This document shows, one piece after another, positions 63,941 through 64,000 of a DNA stretch of 64,000 nt. The translations under genes were made by a program, and so were the position numbers. The first letter of the stretch is position 1, and the number at the start of each line of letters is the position of its first letter. Below the pieces are notes generated by a model, which had not been told where the DNA came from, searched no databases, and saw only the letters and a program-made list of their open reading frames with translations. The stretch spans positions 2,852,001-2,916,000 of the forward strand of contig NZ_AP022616.1 of the NCBI RefSeq assembly GCF_010731115.1, written 5' to 3'. The stretch is from Mycolicibacterium phocaicum. GTDB lineage: Bacteria > Actinomycetota > Actinomycetes > Mycobacteriales > Mycobacteriaceae.

Positions 63941-63956
63941 AGTGAGGCAAATCACA
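63941..63956. promoter_or_regulatory. CRP-like site upstream of sucC
   Basis: AGTGAGGCAAATCACA fits TGTGA-N6-TCACA with one mismatch (A for T at the first base). It lies 150 bases before sucC. Mycobacterial Crp uses this consensus. The rest of 63792-64000 shows no gene. Confidence 0.5.
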
Positions 63957-64000
63957 GTTCCCGGCCAATGACATCTATAGGTTGCCAATCGGTTCTGATT

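Overview
The window is a stretch of a GC-rich actinobacterial chromosome, almost certainly a rapidly growing mycobacterium (Mycolicibacterium type). The evidence is three MspA-type porin genes, the PepD/MprAB envelope-stress locus, a cAMP-responsive Pat acetyltransferase, PerM, an alternative L31, many lipoproteins, and the frequent pattern of a TANNNT box 6-7 bases before an ATG or GTG, which is typical of mycobacterial leaderless mRNAs. From memory of gene order, the backbone follows M. tuberculosis Rv0998 down to Rv0951 in reverse orientation. Rv locus numbers here are recollections, not search results.

Layout. Bases 1-12,800: a partial AlkB, three lipoprotein genes, a shikimate-dehydrogenase-like gene overlapping Pat, two Zur-box-like sites before rpmE2, a WhiB gene, lipid-metabolism genes, an MgtC/DUF4010 membrane protein, HchA, a PucR regulator, and a P450 divergent from a frameshifted TetR gene. 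Bases 12,800-27,300: tRNA-Ala, the GlpR/RimJ/Glp(MoeA)/GalU block, 5-FTHF cyclo-ligase, a 31-residue cysteine-rich metallothionein-like gene, the HrcA-type (CIRCE) site before the Ruc-like zinc-ribbon chaperone, MscL, three tandem porins, MoaB2-PepD-MprB-MprA, and rpmF. Bases 27,500-35,850: one tightly coupled operon for branched or terpenoid acyl-CoA catabolism (AtuA-like, FadE13, AccD2, AccA2, FadE12, EchA7). Bases 35,900-50,650: DUF1707 protein, VWA/MoxR pair, alpha/beta hydrolase, LysR/Mqo, PurH-PurN, PerM, the Rv0954-like antigen, an SfnG-like monooxygenase and an F420-type LLM oxidoreductase.

Bases 50,650-61,650 form an accessory segment between the counterparts of Rv0953c and sucD. It carries a WXG100-like/DUF4185 fusion (a candidate type VII-secreted arabinan hydrolase) with locally low GC, two homologous cysteine-containing lipoproteins flanking a thiolase-like gene, a two-gene P-loop ATPase operon preceded by three GACGTACA repeats at exactly 16-base spacing, a TetR gene with two palindromic operators, and an S9 peptidase gene cut by a 1355-bp IS3-family element with a 3-bp target duplication. 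Excising the IS restores the peptidase frame exactly. Backbone resumes with sucD and sucC.

The strongest candidates for something undescribed are the WXG-DUF4185 protein with its lipoprotein neighbours, and the iteron-controlled ATPase pair. Both functional proposals are inference.
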